Shown here in pieces: positions 47,065 through 59,729 of a DNA stretch of 64,000 nucleotides. The DNA comes from Cryptomeria japonica (lineage: Eukaryota; Streptophyta; Pinopsida; Cupressales; Cupressaceae). Under the pieces are notes generated by a model. That model made no database searches. It was not told the origin of the DNA and saw nothing but the letters and a program-made list of their open reading frames with translations. Position 1 is the first letter of the stretch; every line of letters starts with the position of its first letter. The position numbers and the translations under genes were made by a program. Where the stretch lies: NCBI RefSeq assembly GCF_030272615.1, contig NC_081412.1, positions 691,182,083-691,246,082 on the forward strand, written 5' to 3'.

Positions 47065-47580
47065 AAAATTAATATAATTATTGATTCTAACACGAGCTCT
47101 CATAATGTTATTATTTTCTTGCTTGTAGTGGTATTGAAGTTGATAACGTATGTATTAAGTATATTTCTAATTTTATAAATTTAAGATTTATTTTATAATA
47201 TGAAATTAATTAATTCAATTGGTTAGGTTAATTAAGATTATTATTTTTAATATAATTTTCAATTTAGATTTTTATAAATAATTAATGTGATATGTTTAAG
47301 TTTTGGAAAGTTGAAAATTTATTATTGAGAAGATTATTTATTTATATATATATAATGATTATTATTATTATTATTTTCATATTTATTATAGGTGATAGAT
47401 AATGGTTTTATTCCTTTTTAATAGAAGGGACACTTTTCCTTTTACAAAATAAAATCACTTTGCAAATCACACCAACGTTGCTCTTAAGACAACAAATTCT
47501 ATCTATTCCACCCTTCTTCTATTTTATAAGGATCAATTCTCATCATTTTGGACATTGTCATGATACTCACACTAATATCA

Positions 47581-47851
47581 TGTTGAAGTAATGAGAGATT
47601 CAATACAAAGAAAAGAGATATACAAAATTTTATATTTGTATTTTATTCATAGAAACCCCTATATATACAAAAAAACAAGTAGTAAAGTCCTTCTAGAAGA
47701 TTCCAATTTCAACACTAAACTTCCCTAATTTAACTCATTAACCTACGTCTATGACACTCAAAACAACACATACCTATAACTAAGACAATCTTGACAACAT
47801 ATAGACATGAGCTCTCTCCATACACAATAAGTCCCTAAACATTCTCCAACA
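47581..47851 (-). repeat. Copia LTR remnant (short LTR type)
   Basis: On the minus strand it begins TGTTGGAGAATGTTTAGGG and ends ATTACTTCAACA with TATATATAGGGG inside, about 271 bp, typical of short copia LTRs. The base run just beyond the end (TGATATTAG) resembles a decayed PBS. No matching second LTR or TSD was found. Confidence 0.5.
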
Positions 47852-48746
47852 ACGTATTGGTATCTTATTGAATCAATTTACCCTAGTCTAGAAAAATGAT
47901 AACCTTGAATTGTAGACTACTGTTGATCCTTGTGCAAACCTACAAATAAGACAGATAAATCCCATGGCTTTGGATTAATTTTGTGTTATGTGGACTTCTA
48001 CACTCTAACTCACCAATTTATCTACTTTGGATCATCAATGATTGCCAATATTAAAAATTAGCCTTTGCGAGATCACCGAATCACAACATCAAGTTCTCCT
48101 AGGTTGCCCCCCCTTGAAAGATTACCTTTACCATCATAAAACAATTCATCTACAACAAGCAAGGGTGCAAGTGGTCTATATAATAATTTTAATGCTAGTA
48201 ATGCTTCCTTTCAAAATTTAGAATTGAAATTTTCCAATTGAATACTTATGATTTTAAACAATGATCAAATGAATATTAATGCTCAAATGAATATCATTAA
48301 ATACAAGGACATACCAATTTATTGCACAAACTTATATCAAGTCACCTCCTAATGACTAGTGGAAAAAAATGGGAGTTAGCAAATTTGAATTTCAAAAATT
48401 TAATTTTTGAATAGATCTTATGTCTTCTAAAAAAGACCTAAGATAAGGGATAATAAATTCGGGAATCATGGATAAATGCATGAGAATTTTAGAGCAAATA
48501 ATGATGAGAATGTGTGAGAATAAATTTGTTTGAGAATAAATTTAGATAAGAATAAGGATGAATGCATAAGAATGTGTGTGAGGAGAAAATGAGGGAGGTC
48601 TAGTAGCAAGAAAAGAGTCAAATTTAACATAAAAGTGTGCTACATGTTGCTTTGTAATTGTATTAAGACATTCTCTAAAAATAATTCCAAAATTAAATGA
48701 AAATTACCATGAATACACAAGTTCAAATATTACAAACATATACCTC

Positions 48747-50690
48747 ATAAATTAAGTTATGAGTAACATGAACCTTAACATATATATCTTTTCTCCTTAA
48801 TTATTAGTTATTGTGATTTTTTTATTAAATAATTATTTGCCATTTTATTGTTAAATCTTCATTTGAGATTAAATTCTTCTTAACTAATATTTTTATTTGG
48901 GAGTGTATTTTATAATTAGAGACATAATCTAGTTGATTTGAAAAAAGATTTTTCTTTTGAGAATTCTCTTGAAAAGTCATTAAATTAAGATGCAAACAAG
49001 ACACAATTATTTTGATGACTCTAATTAAGATCTTCTAGAATTTTTTGTTGTTGAATGTTTCAATATTGAACAAATTATCTAGAATACTCTTAGTTAGAAA
49101 AATCTTCCCTAATATTAATATTGAACAAATCATAACAATGACCTTTTGTAAAAATTTCTTTTGACTTTTAACTACAATGAAGATGTCTACTCTTTAAAGG
49201 TCATATGTTTATATATAGAAAAATATCTAAATTTTTCCAACTTCTAATTACAATAAAAAGTCTTTGTACTTCATAATAGAGGTCTTTGTACATTTTTTTT
49301 TTTTTTTGATAATCAAAATTTATAATACATTAAAAATAGAAAACAAATGTCAAATGCTTCAATAAATGCTTCAATAAGCAGAGAAGTTCAAATTGATATT
49401 TGGCTTGAATTCTTTTACTATAGTGACATAAGATAGAAACTCGTAGAAACATTCATAAATATTTCTCCAAAAATAATTGAAATAAGAGAGAGGCTTCCTT
49501 AAAGCAACATTTGTTTTTTTTAAAAAGACGGATAAACACTTTTCACCTCATCTCCAACATAAACACTCAACAATAATACTTTAACATGGTTTGAACCTTG
49601 TGACAAGAAAATCCATCATATTTAACAACAACATAGTATATTAAATTTAATAAATTAATAATTATTTTGATTAAGAAAATTATTAGGCTATGAGTAACAT
49701 GAACCTTAAAATGTTTTTTTCTTCCCCTCTATTACTAATTATTGTGAATTTTTTATTAAATAATTATTCAACATTTTTTTAAAATAAATTATTTGACATT
49801 TTTTTTGATTGATTAGTCTAGGGAGTCCCCCTATTGTATTAAAATATAATAAAAGTTATAATTATTTGACATTTTGTTTTATATCTTAATTTTCAAACTA
49901 AATTCTTCTTAACTAAGTTTTTTTAATTAGGGAGTGTCCTTTATAATTAGAGACAAAAGCTAGTTGATCTTTAAAAAAATAAAAAAAATCTTTTCTTTTG
50001 GAACTTGAAAAATTATTAAATTAAGATTCTTCTAGATTTTTTTCTTAAATGTTGTTGATATTGAACAATTTATCTAGAATGCTAGTGTAAAAAGAATTTT
50101 CTATAATATTAATATTGAACAAAGCTTAAAAAATTACCTCTTGTAAAAATTTCTTTGACTTTTGATTTCAACAAGAAGTATATTCTTTAAAGGTCATATG
50201 TTTGAATATAGAGAAATATTTAAATTTCTCTAACTTTTAGATACAATAAAAATATTTGTATTTTATTATTAAATTTTTTGCAATATATTCTATAAAGATC
50301 ATATGTTTGAATATAGAAAAATATTTAAATTTCTCTAACTTCTAGATACAATAAAAATATTTGTATTTCATTATTAAAATTTTGCAATCTTCTTCTTTGG
50401 AGGCTATTTATTCTTTTGTAATCAATATCATTCAATACATCAAAAATAGAAAATAAATGTCAAATGCTTCAATGAATGCTTCTGAAGAAGAGAATTTCAA
50501 ATGATCTTTGGTTTGAATTTTTTACAATAGCCATATAAGATAGATATTACAAAAAGATCAATAAATATTACTTCAATTTTTTTTTTAAAAGATACTTTTT
50601 GTAGACAACCTTTATTATTTTTAATCAAAATAATTATTAATTAGAATATTATATATTAAATTCAATGAATTAATAATTTTAATAGATTAA
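48747..50690. repeat. Tandem duplication of about 0.95 kb
   Basis: About 48747-49670 and 49671-50690 are collinear: both contain GAGTAACATGAACCTTAA, then TAAATTCTTCTTAACTAA, then TTAAAGGTCATATGTTT, then CAAATGTCAAATGCTTCAAT in the same order. The second unit has a roughly 70-bp extra piece near 49805-49880 and an extra local copy near 50285-50380. Confidence 0.75.
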
Positions 50691-50879
50691 AATATAAAAC
50701 TATAGTGTAATAAATTTAACAAATTAATAACCGTTTTAATAAAAACGGTATAATAATTTAAACAAGTTAAAAGAAGCTGAATTATTGTCAAATTTACTAT
50801 TTAAAAAAAGTAAAAATTAATTGGCTATTTAGTTTAGAGCTAGGTGAGTTCACTCCACTAGCTAGTTAAACTCAAGTGG

Positions 50880-51780
50880 TTAAGTTTACTTCACTAGCTG
50901 AACTGTTTCTGCCACGTCAGCAATACGAGTCAGCCTATGTCACAACCGGAAATCGTTCCGTTTCCACGTCACCGTCTCCATGTGACTAAAACATTACCGT
51001 GCTAATTTCCGGAACTCATCACTAAATCATGCCACGTCATCATATGGCCACGTGGATCATGTTAGGACACCTGCGTGCGCTCTTATACTGCCACCTGTAT
51101 GCACACTTTTCGAGGCGTCCCGAAGACCTTTTATTTTTCACATGATTACCCGTTAATTACTCCAAGTTTACCGGGTGACCGGTCCCGCCGGTCGCCCCAT
51201 GGGGCGGCTGGTAATACTTCATACACCGCCACAGGCTCAGATATGAGGAAAAAATATCCCCGTATGTGTACAAAAATACGCCGTATGTCGTATATATACG
51301 ATACACGCGACATACGTACAGCCTGTCAGTTCTAAATATCCCACCGGGGACCAAATGTACGGAAAAAAGTATCGTTATGTGGTCCATAAATCGGACGGTC
51401 GACGTTTTTCTCATGGGGTCGCGAGATTATGGACCGTCCGGTTGAGATGGAGACTGAGGGTAGTTACCAGACGTCTCCAAACATGTGGGTGCGGCGAGTC
51501 TATAAGGAGGTGAAATTTTCATTATGGGTTTTTCAATACCGCGGCGAAAGCGACGTCTAGCGCTGTGGTTTATTGGTCAAAATGTAAAAAATACTTGGAA
51601 TAGTAAAAAATTAACAAAAATGTTTACGCGTTGGTGATAATTTGGTGAAATGTTTTTAAGTCGGTCCACATAGGGGAGGGTTTAGGGTAGGGTTGAGGTA
51701 TATTCACACCAAAAATGTTGAGGTATATATACACACAATAGAGGACGGACATATACACAGAATATGCATAGGAATGGGCC
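50880..51780 (+). promoter_or_regulatory. CpG-rich promoter region of the TPR-like gene
   Basis: A sharp change from AT-rich to CpG-rich sequence; I count about 36 CpG in 51121-51600. Four CACGT cores occur within 140 bases (about 50913, 50965, 51033 and the palindromic CCACGTGG at 51048-51055), the last a G-box/ABRE-type site. A 14-bp palindrome CGCCCCATGGGGCG lies near 51194. A TATATATA stretch is at 51724-51731. CTATAAGG near 51500 is an alternative TATA. Confidence 0.55.
51724..51731 (+). promoter_or_regulatory. Probable TATA box
   Basis: TATATATA followed by CACACAATAG. Transcription would start near 51755-51765, upstream of the probable first non-coding exon that ends at the donor 51898. 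Confidence 0.45.
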
Positions 51781-51854
51781 GAGGTCGGAAATGGAGAACT
51801 TGCAGAGCGTTCACATGGATTTGGGACCTAGGAGACAATTTTGCATTGCAATAG
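51774..51854 (+). other. Possible upstream ORF (26 codons)
   Basis: ATG at 51774 to TAG at 51852-51854, in the predicted first 5'UTR exon. It is Arg/Trp-rich. It would be in the mRNA only if the start site is near the TATA at 51724. Confidence 0.3.
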
Positions 51855-51897
51855 CTTTCTGTCGAGGCTCAGATCTCCAGGAACGTTTCACCTTAGC

Positions 51898-53076
51898 GTA
51901 AGTCGTGGAGCTCTTTGGTAAATATAGGCTGCTTTATTGCTAGTGCTATTTGATGCTTTTGATGAACGTGTAGGTTCTGTGTGTGTGTGTTTGGTGATTC
52001 TGTAAATATATGTATTTTTGTGTGTCTGTTTTTGGTGATTTGCGTAGATAAATATTTTCTTGTGTGTTTTTTTTTGTGATTTTGCATTATATATGTATTT
52101 CTTGTGTGTATTTGTTTGTGTGCTTTGCATCGAAGCAAGGCAGTAGACGGGGGTTCAGGCGGTTGTTGCCGCTTGACTAGGTGAATTTCTTTGATTTTGG
52201 TGGTGAAAGCTGCCTTGGATCGTGGGCAGGCGTGTAATCTTTGAGATTATTATTGACTAAATTTAAGGTTTTTAGACGTTTTCTTCTACTTTTTGTTGTT
52301 TAATTTTTTGCTCCGTTTGTGTCGCGGCTGCCTTTTCTATTTCTTGGATTTATAAGTTGTGATTTGCGAAGGAAGTGTAGGGGAACTTTGTTGAATTGCA
52401 GCTGTATATTGTCTATTTTGCATTCGGAGTTGAGAAAATAAGGCGAAATTAATGGAACAGAGCGTTTAGGTTAGAAATTCGGTGCATTGAACGCGTAACT
52501 GTTATAAATTTATCGGTTTATAAGTGTTATTTTCGATGTATTTGCTGGAAATGAGCTCTGTCTGGCTTTTATCAGTAAAGAAGCGGTGAGCTCTGTGATG
52601 GTTGGAATTCCGGTCTAAATTTTCTTTAATATTTTTGTTTTTACGCAGAACTTAGATAGTTTTCTCCGGGACTTGCATAGATTTTCTTGTTCTTTAGGCT
52701 TGGGATAATGTTTCTTGTTCTTCAGGATTTGAATAAATTTCCTTTGTCTTTAGCATTTGAAAAGGTTAATAAAATACTTGGAAATGCTCTTTAATGTGGG
52801 AAAAAGTAGTGAAAGGAATCGACCATTTCAAGTTCCCGTGTTTTTTTAATGTACGAGCAAAATCAATACAGATTGATGATTGCAGTTGGATTTGAAAATC
52901 TTCATATAGACTGATAAATGTAGTCGAAATTGGGTTGCTATTGTATTTGATTTTGCTCTATAGATTGATAAAGATGCTTGGATTCAGGCTGGTATTCATT
53001 TGATTTTGCTTAATATAGATTGATAAATATATTTGGATTTGCGCTGATATGATTCTGCTTTCTCTTTTCTGTGCAG
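51898..53076 (+). other. Probable 5'UTR intron
   Basis: A strong donor AGC/GTAAGT at 51898 and a pyrimidine-rich acceptor CTCTTTTCTGTGCAG ending at 53076 bound 1179 bp of T-rich, non-coding sequence, as is common for long plant leader introns. The second leader exon would be 53077-53374. Confidence 0.55.
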
Positions 53077-53374
53077 TGGGAGGCAGCTGCCAAAATTTTG
53101 ATTTAAAATAGCTGCATCAGACGCAGAAAAGCTCCTGCTGTCTTGTTGTTTATTTTGATGGACGTTGGGAAAGTTGTGAAAATATAAGTTTAAGGCCATT
53201 TTAAGGAGAAAAGATCTTTCAGGATACTGCTGAATTTGTATCTAAGGAAGAGGTATTTCCAAATCTAGAGAAAGGAAATAGCCGCAACTTATGGTGAAAT
53301 TTTGCTGAAAAGAAGAAAACAAAGAAGTATATTTACAGGGGGTTTCTGTTTTGATTGAGGGTAGGGTTTGAAAA

Positions 53375-55624
53375 ATGGGTCTGGAGGTGGCAAACTGTTT
53401 GCATCGGCCTCCTCTGCAGACATCTATTCCATCTGCAAGTAGTTCGCAATTGGATCATAAGAAAAGGGTTCCATCTTCTTTGAAGGGAGGTGCTGCTTTT
53501 GGTGTGAATCCACTTCCCGGAATTCAGAGCTCCTTCCTGTCCACTGGAAGGCGAGGAGGACCAAGATTCAACAGAACACGCTCCTTTGAAGACTCTAAGA
53601 GGCCAGAAAACAGACTGAGGAGGGCTTGCAGTGCAAGGTTAGGAGACACCAACAATGACGACATTAATTCTGATGATGAGTACTTGCAAAGGCTGCGAGA
53701 ATTGGCCTTGCAATGCCATTTGGATGATGAAATTGAGGAAGAAGGTGGGGCTGCAGTATTGCACCCTGCCACAGATCATAGTGAAGAAGGTTTTGTAGAA
53801 TTTAGCAGTAGAAGCTTTGGAGGAGAAAGCAGCAGTTTTAGAAATGAAACCAATCCTAGATTTGGGGGCAATTCTAATTCTAGATTTGCACATTCCAGAC
53901 CTTTTCCTTCTGTTAAGCTTGACACCAATTTTAGCTGGCCTGAGCCAGATTGGAATGCAGAGAGCATGAAAGTGAATAGAATTTCTCCTGTAAGTCTGGA
54001 AAAGAAGGCTGATGGTGTTGGATTGCCTCTATCCTTGCGGATTTTGAAGCGAAAGCAGAACAAAGAGAGGGGTATTGATTTAAAACCAGGTGGAGAGGGT
54101 TTTAGGGACAGCTTGAAGGAAGTAGGGGAGAGTGCTTGCTGTTCGGTCAGGAAGGCTTTTTCTTCAATGGTTTTTATGATCCGGGAGCTTCAGAATTATA
54201 CTCTCCAGATGAGACAAATCCTCTGTTATGGTGATTTGCAGGAGCTTGTGAGTAGTGTGCAGAAAGAAATGCATGCTACCTTTGTTTGGCTCTTTCAACA
54301 GGTTTTCTCATGCACCCCTACTCTTATGGTTTCAGTGATGATTCTGCTTGCAAATTTTACAGTTTATTCAATGGGCAACAATGTAGCTTTAGCCACTGTT
54401 CCACCCTCTGTTGGATCCCCAGTCGTCATGGTATCGATTATGGAGGACATGAATGGCACAAAAGCAGCACTTTCTGATAACTTTGGTGGAGAGAATCCAT
54501 CTAGCACTCAGATGCCCTCATCATCTTCTCATTTTGGAGATTTATCAGCCGAATCACAGAGGCTTATGGATATGGGAGATGGGGCTGGTGGTAGTGGTGG
54601 AAGAAATTCAGCAATAGCAGGGGGGATGGATGGTGGGGACGCACATTTTGATGGTGCATCTCAAAACAGGGCAATGTTTTCAGAAGACAAATCACTGAAC
54701 CGTGGTGTATCTTCGATTGGCAATCCGTCATCACATGGTAGCAGAGTTGAGGACTCTGCTCCTGTGGCAGACCATGTTGCCAAGGAGGTAAAACAATGGG
54801 AGGCATTCTTGAAGGAAGCTTCTGAGGAGCTCGAATCTGGGACCGAGGAAGAAGCTATTGATCATGAAACCATGCAGAGACTTGTCGCCCCCTTTACTGT
54901 GCAGCTTGAGCCTGATAATTATGCATGTTATGATCAAACAAATTTGCACTACCAAAATGCCATCAGTGCTGATCCTGAAAATGCTCTTCTGCTTTCAAAC
55001 TACGCACAATTTCTCCATCTTGTGACTCAGGATTATGACAGGTAGTTATCTTTTCTCGCAAACTTCTCATACAATAATATACACAGAATGATTAAGCGAG
55101 AAAATTGGGTCTGCAAAATTTTGATTTTATACTGGGGAATTAGCTGTGTTTATTCTCCAACATATGTAGGAGATTAAAAAGAAAATGAAAATGCAAAGCT
55201 TTTCATTGATGTTTATGGGACAACAATTTCAGACAATGATTGCAGAAAACTGCTTTCAAATTCAAATCTACTTTAAAGTCATTTTCTTAAGTTATCGAAG
55301 ATCTTATTTTGCTATAATTGCATTTATAGTATCACTATTTTTTCTCTTTTCGCTATGTAGTGCATTTGCAAGTATCTAATTGTTGTCTTCCATAACAGAG
55401 CCGAAGAGTATTTTCAGAAAGCTGTGAAATTTGATGCTTCTGATGCTGAAGTCATCAGCCGCTATGCACACTTTCTGTGGTTGGCTCGGGGTGACCTTAC
55501 TGCCGCTGAAGAAGCTTTTTTAGATGCTATTGCAGCAGATCCTGGGAATCCTTTTCATGCTGGTAGCTATGCACACTTCCTCTGGAATACTGGGGGTGAA
55601 GACACATGTTACCCCATCTCTTGA
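53375..55624 (+). CDS. TPR-like superfamily protein (plant), two coding exons
   Basis: Coding exons are 53375-55041 and 55399-55624, with a phase-2 intron of 357 bp (donor GACAG/GTAGTT, acceptor CATAACAG/AG). Joined they give 630 residues. The ATG has A at -3 and G at +4. The order is a Ser/Arg-rich N-terminus, an acidic stretch (about residues 94-125), and a hydrophobic segment at about residues 312-333 (TPTLMVSVMILLANFTVYSM), likely membrane-spanning. A Gly/Ser-rich linker follows, then three TPR-like units from about residue 515 to the end (YQNAISADPENALLLSNYAQ; RAEEYFQKAVKFDASDAEVI; AEEAFLDAIAADPGNPFHAG). The block HATFVWLFQQVFSCTPTLM and the end FLWNTGG match a conserved plant-only family of uncharacterised TPR-like proteins. 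TPRs bind protein partners; the partner is unknown. No stop or frameshift is seen, unlike everything else in the window. Confidence 0.87.
55042..55398 (+). other. Coding-region intron of the TPR-like gene
   Basis: GT...AG, T-rich near the 3' end, phase 2 (splits an Arg codon AG/A). The reading frame and a TPR helix pair continue correctly across it. Confidence 0.85.
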
Positions 55625-57353
55625 GGACAATTTTATCATATTTCGGTCTGCTATATCATGTTGTAGAAGTGGCTGTGGGATCAAATGATACCTATCCTTT
55701 GGATGATTCTACTGGGTATTGAAAATTACTGCGAAATCTCACATGATTTCAGTATTGGTCCATACTGAAATATTTTTGCAAGTAAGGCAGAGAAGACAGA
55801 TTCATATTCCTCATAAACAAAATGAGGTGTCTAACAGGCTGTAACAAATTAATGCGAAAGTCTGTTTGCATGAATTGTAAGAAAGATCAAAGAGTTTGAT
55901 CTACAGACCAAAGATTCCTGGTTGTCAGGCGGATCAGTTTCAACCAAGGAAACATGAAATATGACTCTCTGCTACTGTAATGAGTGTAATTACATGTTGA
56001 TATAAATGAATTCTTTCTTACCTACTTATCTAAAAATGGAATGTGGTAGATAATACAGAAGTACTAAAACCCATACATAGTTCTATCATTGTTGGGAACA
56101 TTTCAAGCTTAGTACGTAACTGCACTGTACTTCAAATATACCATGGGCCTTTATGACGATAAAAGTCTCGAAACTTGTATTTAACAAAAGCAAAATATCT
56201 TTGTTCCAGTTCTTTTTTATTGTAGTTAGTTTAGCAGATTTTAATATTTTTCTGATGATAGCCTTCCTGATATATTTCAGGAAGGTTGGGGACTTTGTAC
56301 GTTCTAAAAGCAAATTCAAGGAGATTTATTGAATAACGGACTTTCATTAATAAGGGCGATTGCTAACAGTATTCAAGATTCAATTGAGAGAATTTCATGT
56401 TGGAGAATTTAATCTGATGTTAGGAGCTTTGATAGTTAAAAGATAGGTGATGGTTGCCGTTAAAATTTTTTGTTTTTGTATACTGAATTGAGAAACATTC
56501 CAGGAATATGCTTGGAGAGCGGTGAAACAATTTAAATATGTTTTTGTCATTTTTGATGAAAGACGAGAGTCGATACCTGCGCTCATGTCAATGCTCATGT
56601 TCAAAGCTCGGTTGTTTAGAACTTCAACAAGGAGTAGTGAGAATGGATGTTTCTAACAATTCTATTTTACCATCCAGAAGTAGTTCTTCTAAACAGAGAA
56701 AACATTTGCGTTGTAGTAGAACGTGTAAATTGCAACGTCAATACTGAATCCATCATAGGTAAAAGGTTAAAGGCTATGCTTGACAATAAGCTATACTCGA
56801 TGCCCACAAGCCCATTGAAAACACTGTACTAACTAAACGCACATATTTACCTTGAAAACATAAGGTAGAGGATCAGTAACACCGAACATAAAACTGGATA
56901 GGAAAAAATACAACTTCAGAAAACGGCATATATAAGAAAAATACAAATTGATTCGACAGAGTCAGTGAAAACCAAAATTGTGAATATGTGAAGGCATTAC
57001 ATGGTGTAGGGTAATAAAACAACCCTCTACAAATACATCCAGGGTCTAATTGAATAATAAATTAAGTACTACAGCAATATGTAAGAGTTGAGACAGAAAT
57101 ATTTTACTGATAATTGACATAAGGGGTTAGAATACGTTTAGCTTTTTTAATATTGGTTGTCAATTTGATGCTCTTGAGATGATTGATGTATTGTGCCTAA
57201 TGTGACCAAGCTTGAGATCTGACAGTGAATATGGTTCTGACTGTTGACACGTTATTCTCCAGATTTTTGTTTATCTGGGACAAAATTGTACCTGTGATTT
57301 TGTTAGATTGGTGTGATGCGTGTTTTCTCCACAATCCTATCATCTATGGCCAC
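55625..57353. other. 3' flank of the TPR-like gene
   Basis: Contains the 3'UTR, whose end I cannot place, and AT-rich sequence. No further coding exon or RNA gene is supported. Confidence 0.5.
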
Positions 57354-57580
57354 AAAACTCTGAAATCTTCTACAAGTACCTCTGAGGTTTTGTTATAAGA
57401 GGAATGAAGTAATGGATTTGTTAGACAAAACTCTGAAAGCTTTTAGAAGTACCTCTGGGGATTCCGGATTTGTTATAAGAGTGGTGAAGTAATGGATTTG
57501 TTAGACGAAACTCTGAAAGCTTTTAGAAGTACCTCTGGGGATTTGTTATAAGAGGAGTGAAGTAATGGACTTGTTATGAG
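57354..57580. repeat. Tandem repeat, about 73-80 bp, three copies
   Basis: Copies begin near 57354, 57427 and 57507 with (A)AACTCTGAAA. Each contains AGAAGTACCTCTGGGGAT (or a variant) and GTGAAGTAATGGATTTGTTA (or a variant). Confidence 0.8.
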
Positions 57581-57646
57581 AGAAGTACGAAAACTTGGCT
57601 CCTAGTTAAAGCTCATTGCTAATTTCACAAGATGAAAGAAATGAAA

Positions 57647-57847
57647 GACACTGATGCAGAATGCCCAGCATAGTATTTGTTGATGATTGTGCAAAAAGAC
57701 ACTGGTGCAGAATGCCCAGCATAGTATTTGTTGATGATTGTGCAAAAAGACACTGGTGCAGAATGCCCAGCATAGTATTTGTTGATGATTGTGCAAAAAG
57801 ACACTGGTGCAGAATCCTCAGCAAAGTATTTGTTGATGATTGTGCAA
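57647..57847. repeat. 51-bp tandem repeat, four copies
   Basis: Unit GACACTGGTGCAGAATGCCC followed by AGCATAGTATTTGTTGATGA and TTGTGCAAAAA. Copies 1-3 are almost identical; the fourth has a few changes. The unit is a multiple of three, so spurious frames stay open on both strands. Confidence 0.92.
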
Positions 57848-58851
57848 GCCTCATGCTACAACTGAATACATGTTTCTTCATCAATTTTTTCATTCTTTGA
57901 TCTGAACATTGGATGATTGCCGGTGCAATCATGTCTAAGGGACACAGGTATACTTGTGATGTGTTGTCAAGGGTGTGGAAATAGATATGGTGAAAGTTAG
58001 TTGGGGCCATTGGAGCTGATACAGGCTGATGGAAGATTAGGTTCAAGTTCATGTCAGCACAAAATAGGCCAAATTAAGTCTACAGTATTTTAAGATCAGG
58101 GCCAAGTGTACCGTACAATGTCAACATTTTGATTAATGGCTGTTCATATATTAGAGGTTGAGTGTAGTTTTGAAGTTCTATTGTTCCTTTTTCTTTTTGC
58201 CGATTCATATTGTGATACAAACAACCAACCAGACTGTTAAAATTCAAGCTTTTTGATAACTACCACAATGTAAAATGTCAACATTTCTAGATGAGGACTT
58301 TTCTTTTCTCAAGTAACGTGACTCTCCATAATAGCTTAAAAAAGAAATTGAATTACAAAGAAGCTTTGGTCCACCCAATTAGAAATGGATACACAGTCTC
58401 ATTGCTAGTATGCAATTTGGGACAAAATAAACCTAGGTATTACTGTGCATTTATGTCAGATAATCATTATCTGCAGCTAAAAAATATAATTCGTTGATAT
58501 GATTTTTTTTCTTTTTCATTGACCATTTTGAAAAAATAATCTAAGCATGTTCAATTTGTTTTATTGGTCATTTTTAAAATAATCTAAAGCAGTGTTCAAT
58601 TTGACATTGCGTGCATTAACTTCCTTCACACGAAGGTGGGAACTGCAATGACTTTTCCCATGACTACAGAGCTATCATAGCGTGGCCATTGATAACGTCA
58701 ATTCTAAGCCAGGTTAGTTCACATTATCTTCCCACTCTTTATGTTTGTTGGCCTACACATTCAAATCACGAGCCCACTGATTTAGATACGAGTCTTGAAA
58801 CTTTGTTTGACTTGAGTTTTGTGTTATTACTCCTCTCGTGTGTGGAGTATA

Positions 58852-58905
58852 ATGTACCATCTAACTACATTGCTGTAGCTGTTATAGATGGTACATAACA
58901 GCTAC
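58852..58905. repeat. Two overlapping inverted repeats
   Basis: ATGTACCATCTA (58852-58863) pairs with TAGATGGTACAT (58885-58896). GTAGCTGTTAT (58875-58885) pairs with ATAACAGCTAC (58895-58905). The two hairpins overlap, so they exclude each other. Confidence 0.75.
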
Positions 58906-59729
58906 AAATGTACTAGACAGAGACAAAGAGCAAGGCTTTAGTGATTACAAATGGTATACAATATTCTGGAAGCGACTAAATTTCACATAAAACGGTACTC
59001 TCTACAGTTTTCAAAAATCACAAAATACAATAGATTTTTGCAAGATTTTTAGAGTTAAATCTTCATGTTCTACATTTCCATTGCTATTAAATCACAAAAA
59101 TTCCATAAAAAAACCTTGTTTAGTAGATCAAGAGGGATTTTTGGGGCTGCGGCTAAACTGGGTCCAAAAGGTCACAATTCCTGCATAACAGGAAGGTAGT
59201 CGAAAATTATAGATCTTGGTTGTGCTCGGCAGAGAACTAGCTGTATCTTTCTAAATAGCTATCTCAACTAGGTTGGCCACTAAACTCTAATTACATCTTG
59301 AATTTACAATACTAATCATAAGAGATCATCACAGATTGATATACAGATCATTACAATAAATTACAATGTAATATCAACTGTTGGTTGATCGTAACCCATC
59401 ACGAAAATCCGATTTATACCAAAGTCAAAATCTCAAAACACTCCACTAAGCGTTTCGTTGATTCCCAATAAATTCTTCCTTGAATTGCGCCAAAACAGTA
59501 ATCAAATCTTTTCACGTGGCTTGTGTTGTGTTACCACCTTCATGTAGACTTTGCGTCGATGATATCTTCACAGGTCTTAAACCCTACTAAAACCTTAGCA
59601 AAACTTCATCAGAAATTTGAAACACGCCTTCCGGTAATCTTCACAAGTTCTGGTTCCGGTCAAATACTCCTTTCCATGATACAAGTTCACAATCTAAACC
59701 GCAAATCACCAATCATTGCCGATCGTCCG

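Larger units (their letters stand above)
45053..50820. other. AT-rich intergenic region
   Basis: After about 45440 the sequence becomes strongly AT-rich with poly-A/T runs and ATT microsatellites (for example about 47358-47378). No coding frame with recognisable content was found. Smaller features inside it are listed separately: a retroposon stub, a foldback, an LTR remnant and a tandem duplication. Confidence 0.7.

Noticed and set aside
51888-52138. Lys/His/Thr-rich minus-strand frames
   Set aside because: Antisense to GT-rich intron sequence (TGTGTGTG and similar); low complexity, not coding.
57606-58052. 148-codon minus-strand frame and matching plus-strand frame
   Set aside because: They run through the 51-bp tandem repeat, whose length is a multiple of three, so frames stay open by chance. 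No start context or homology is seen.
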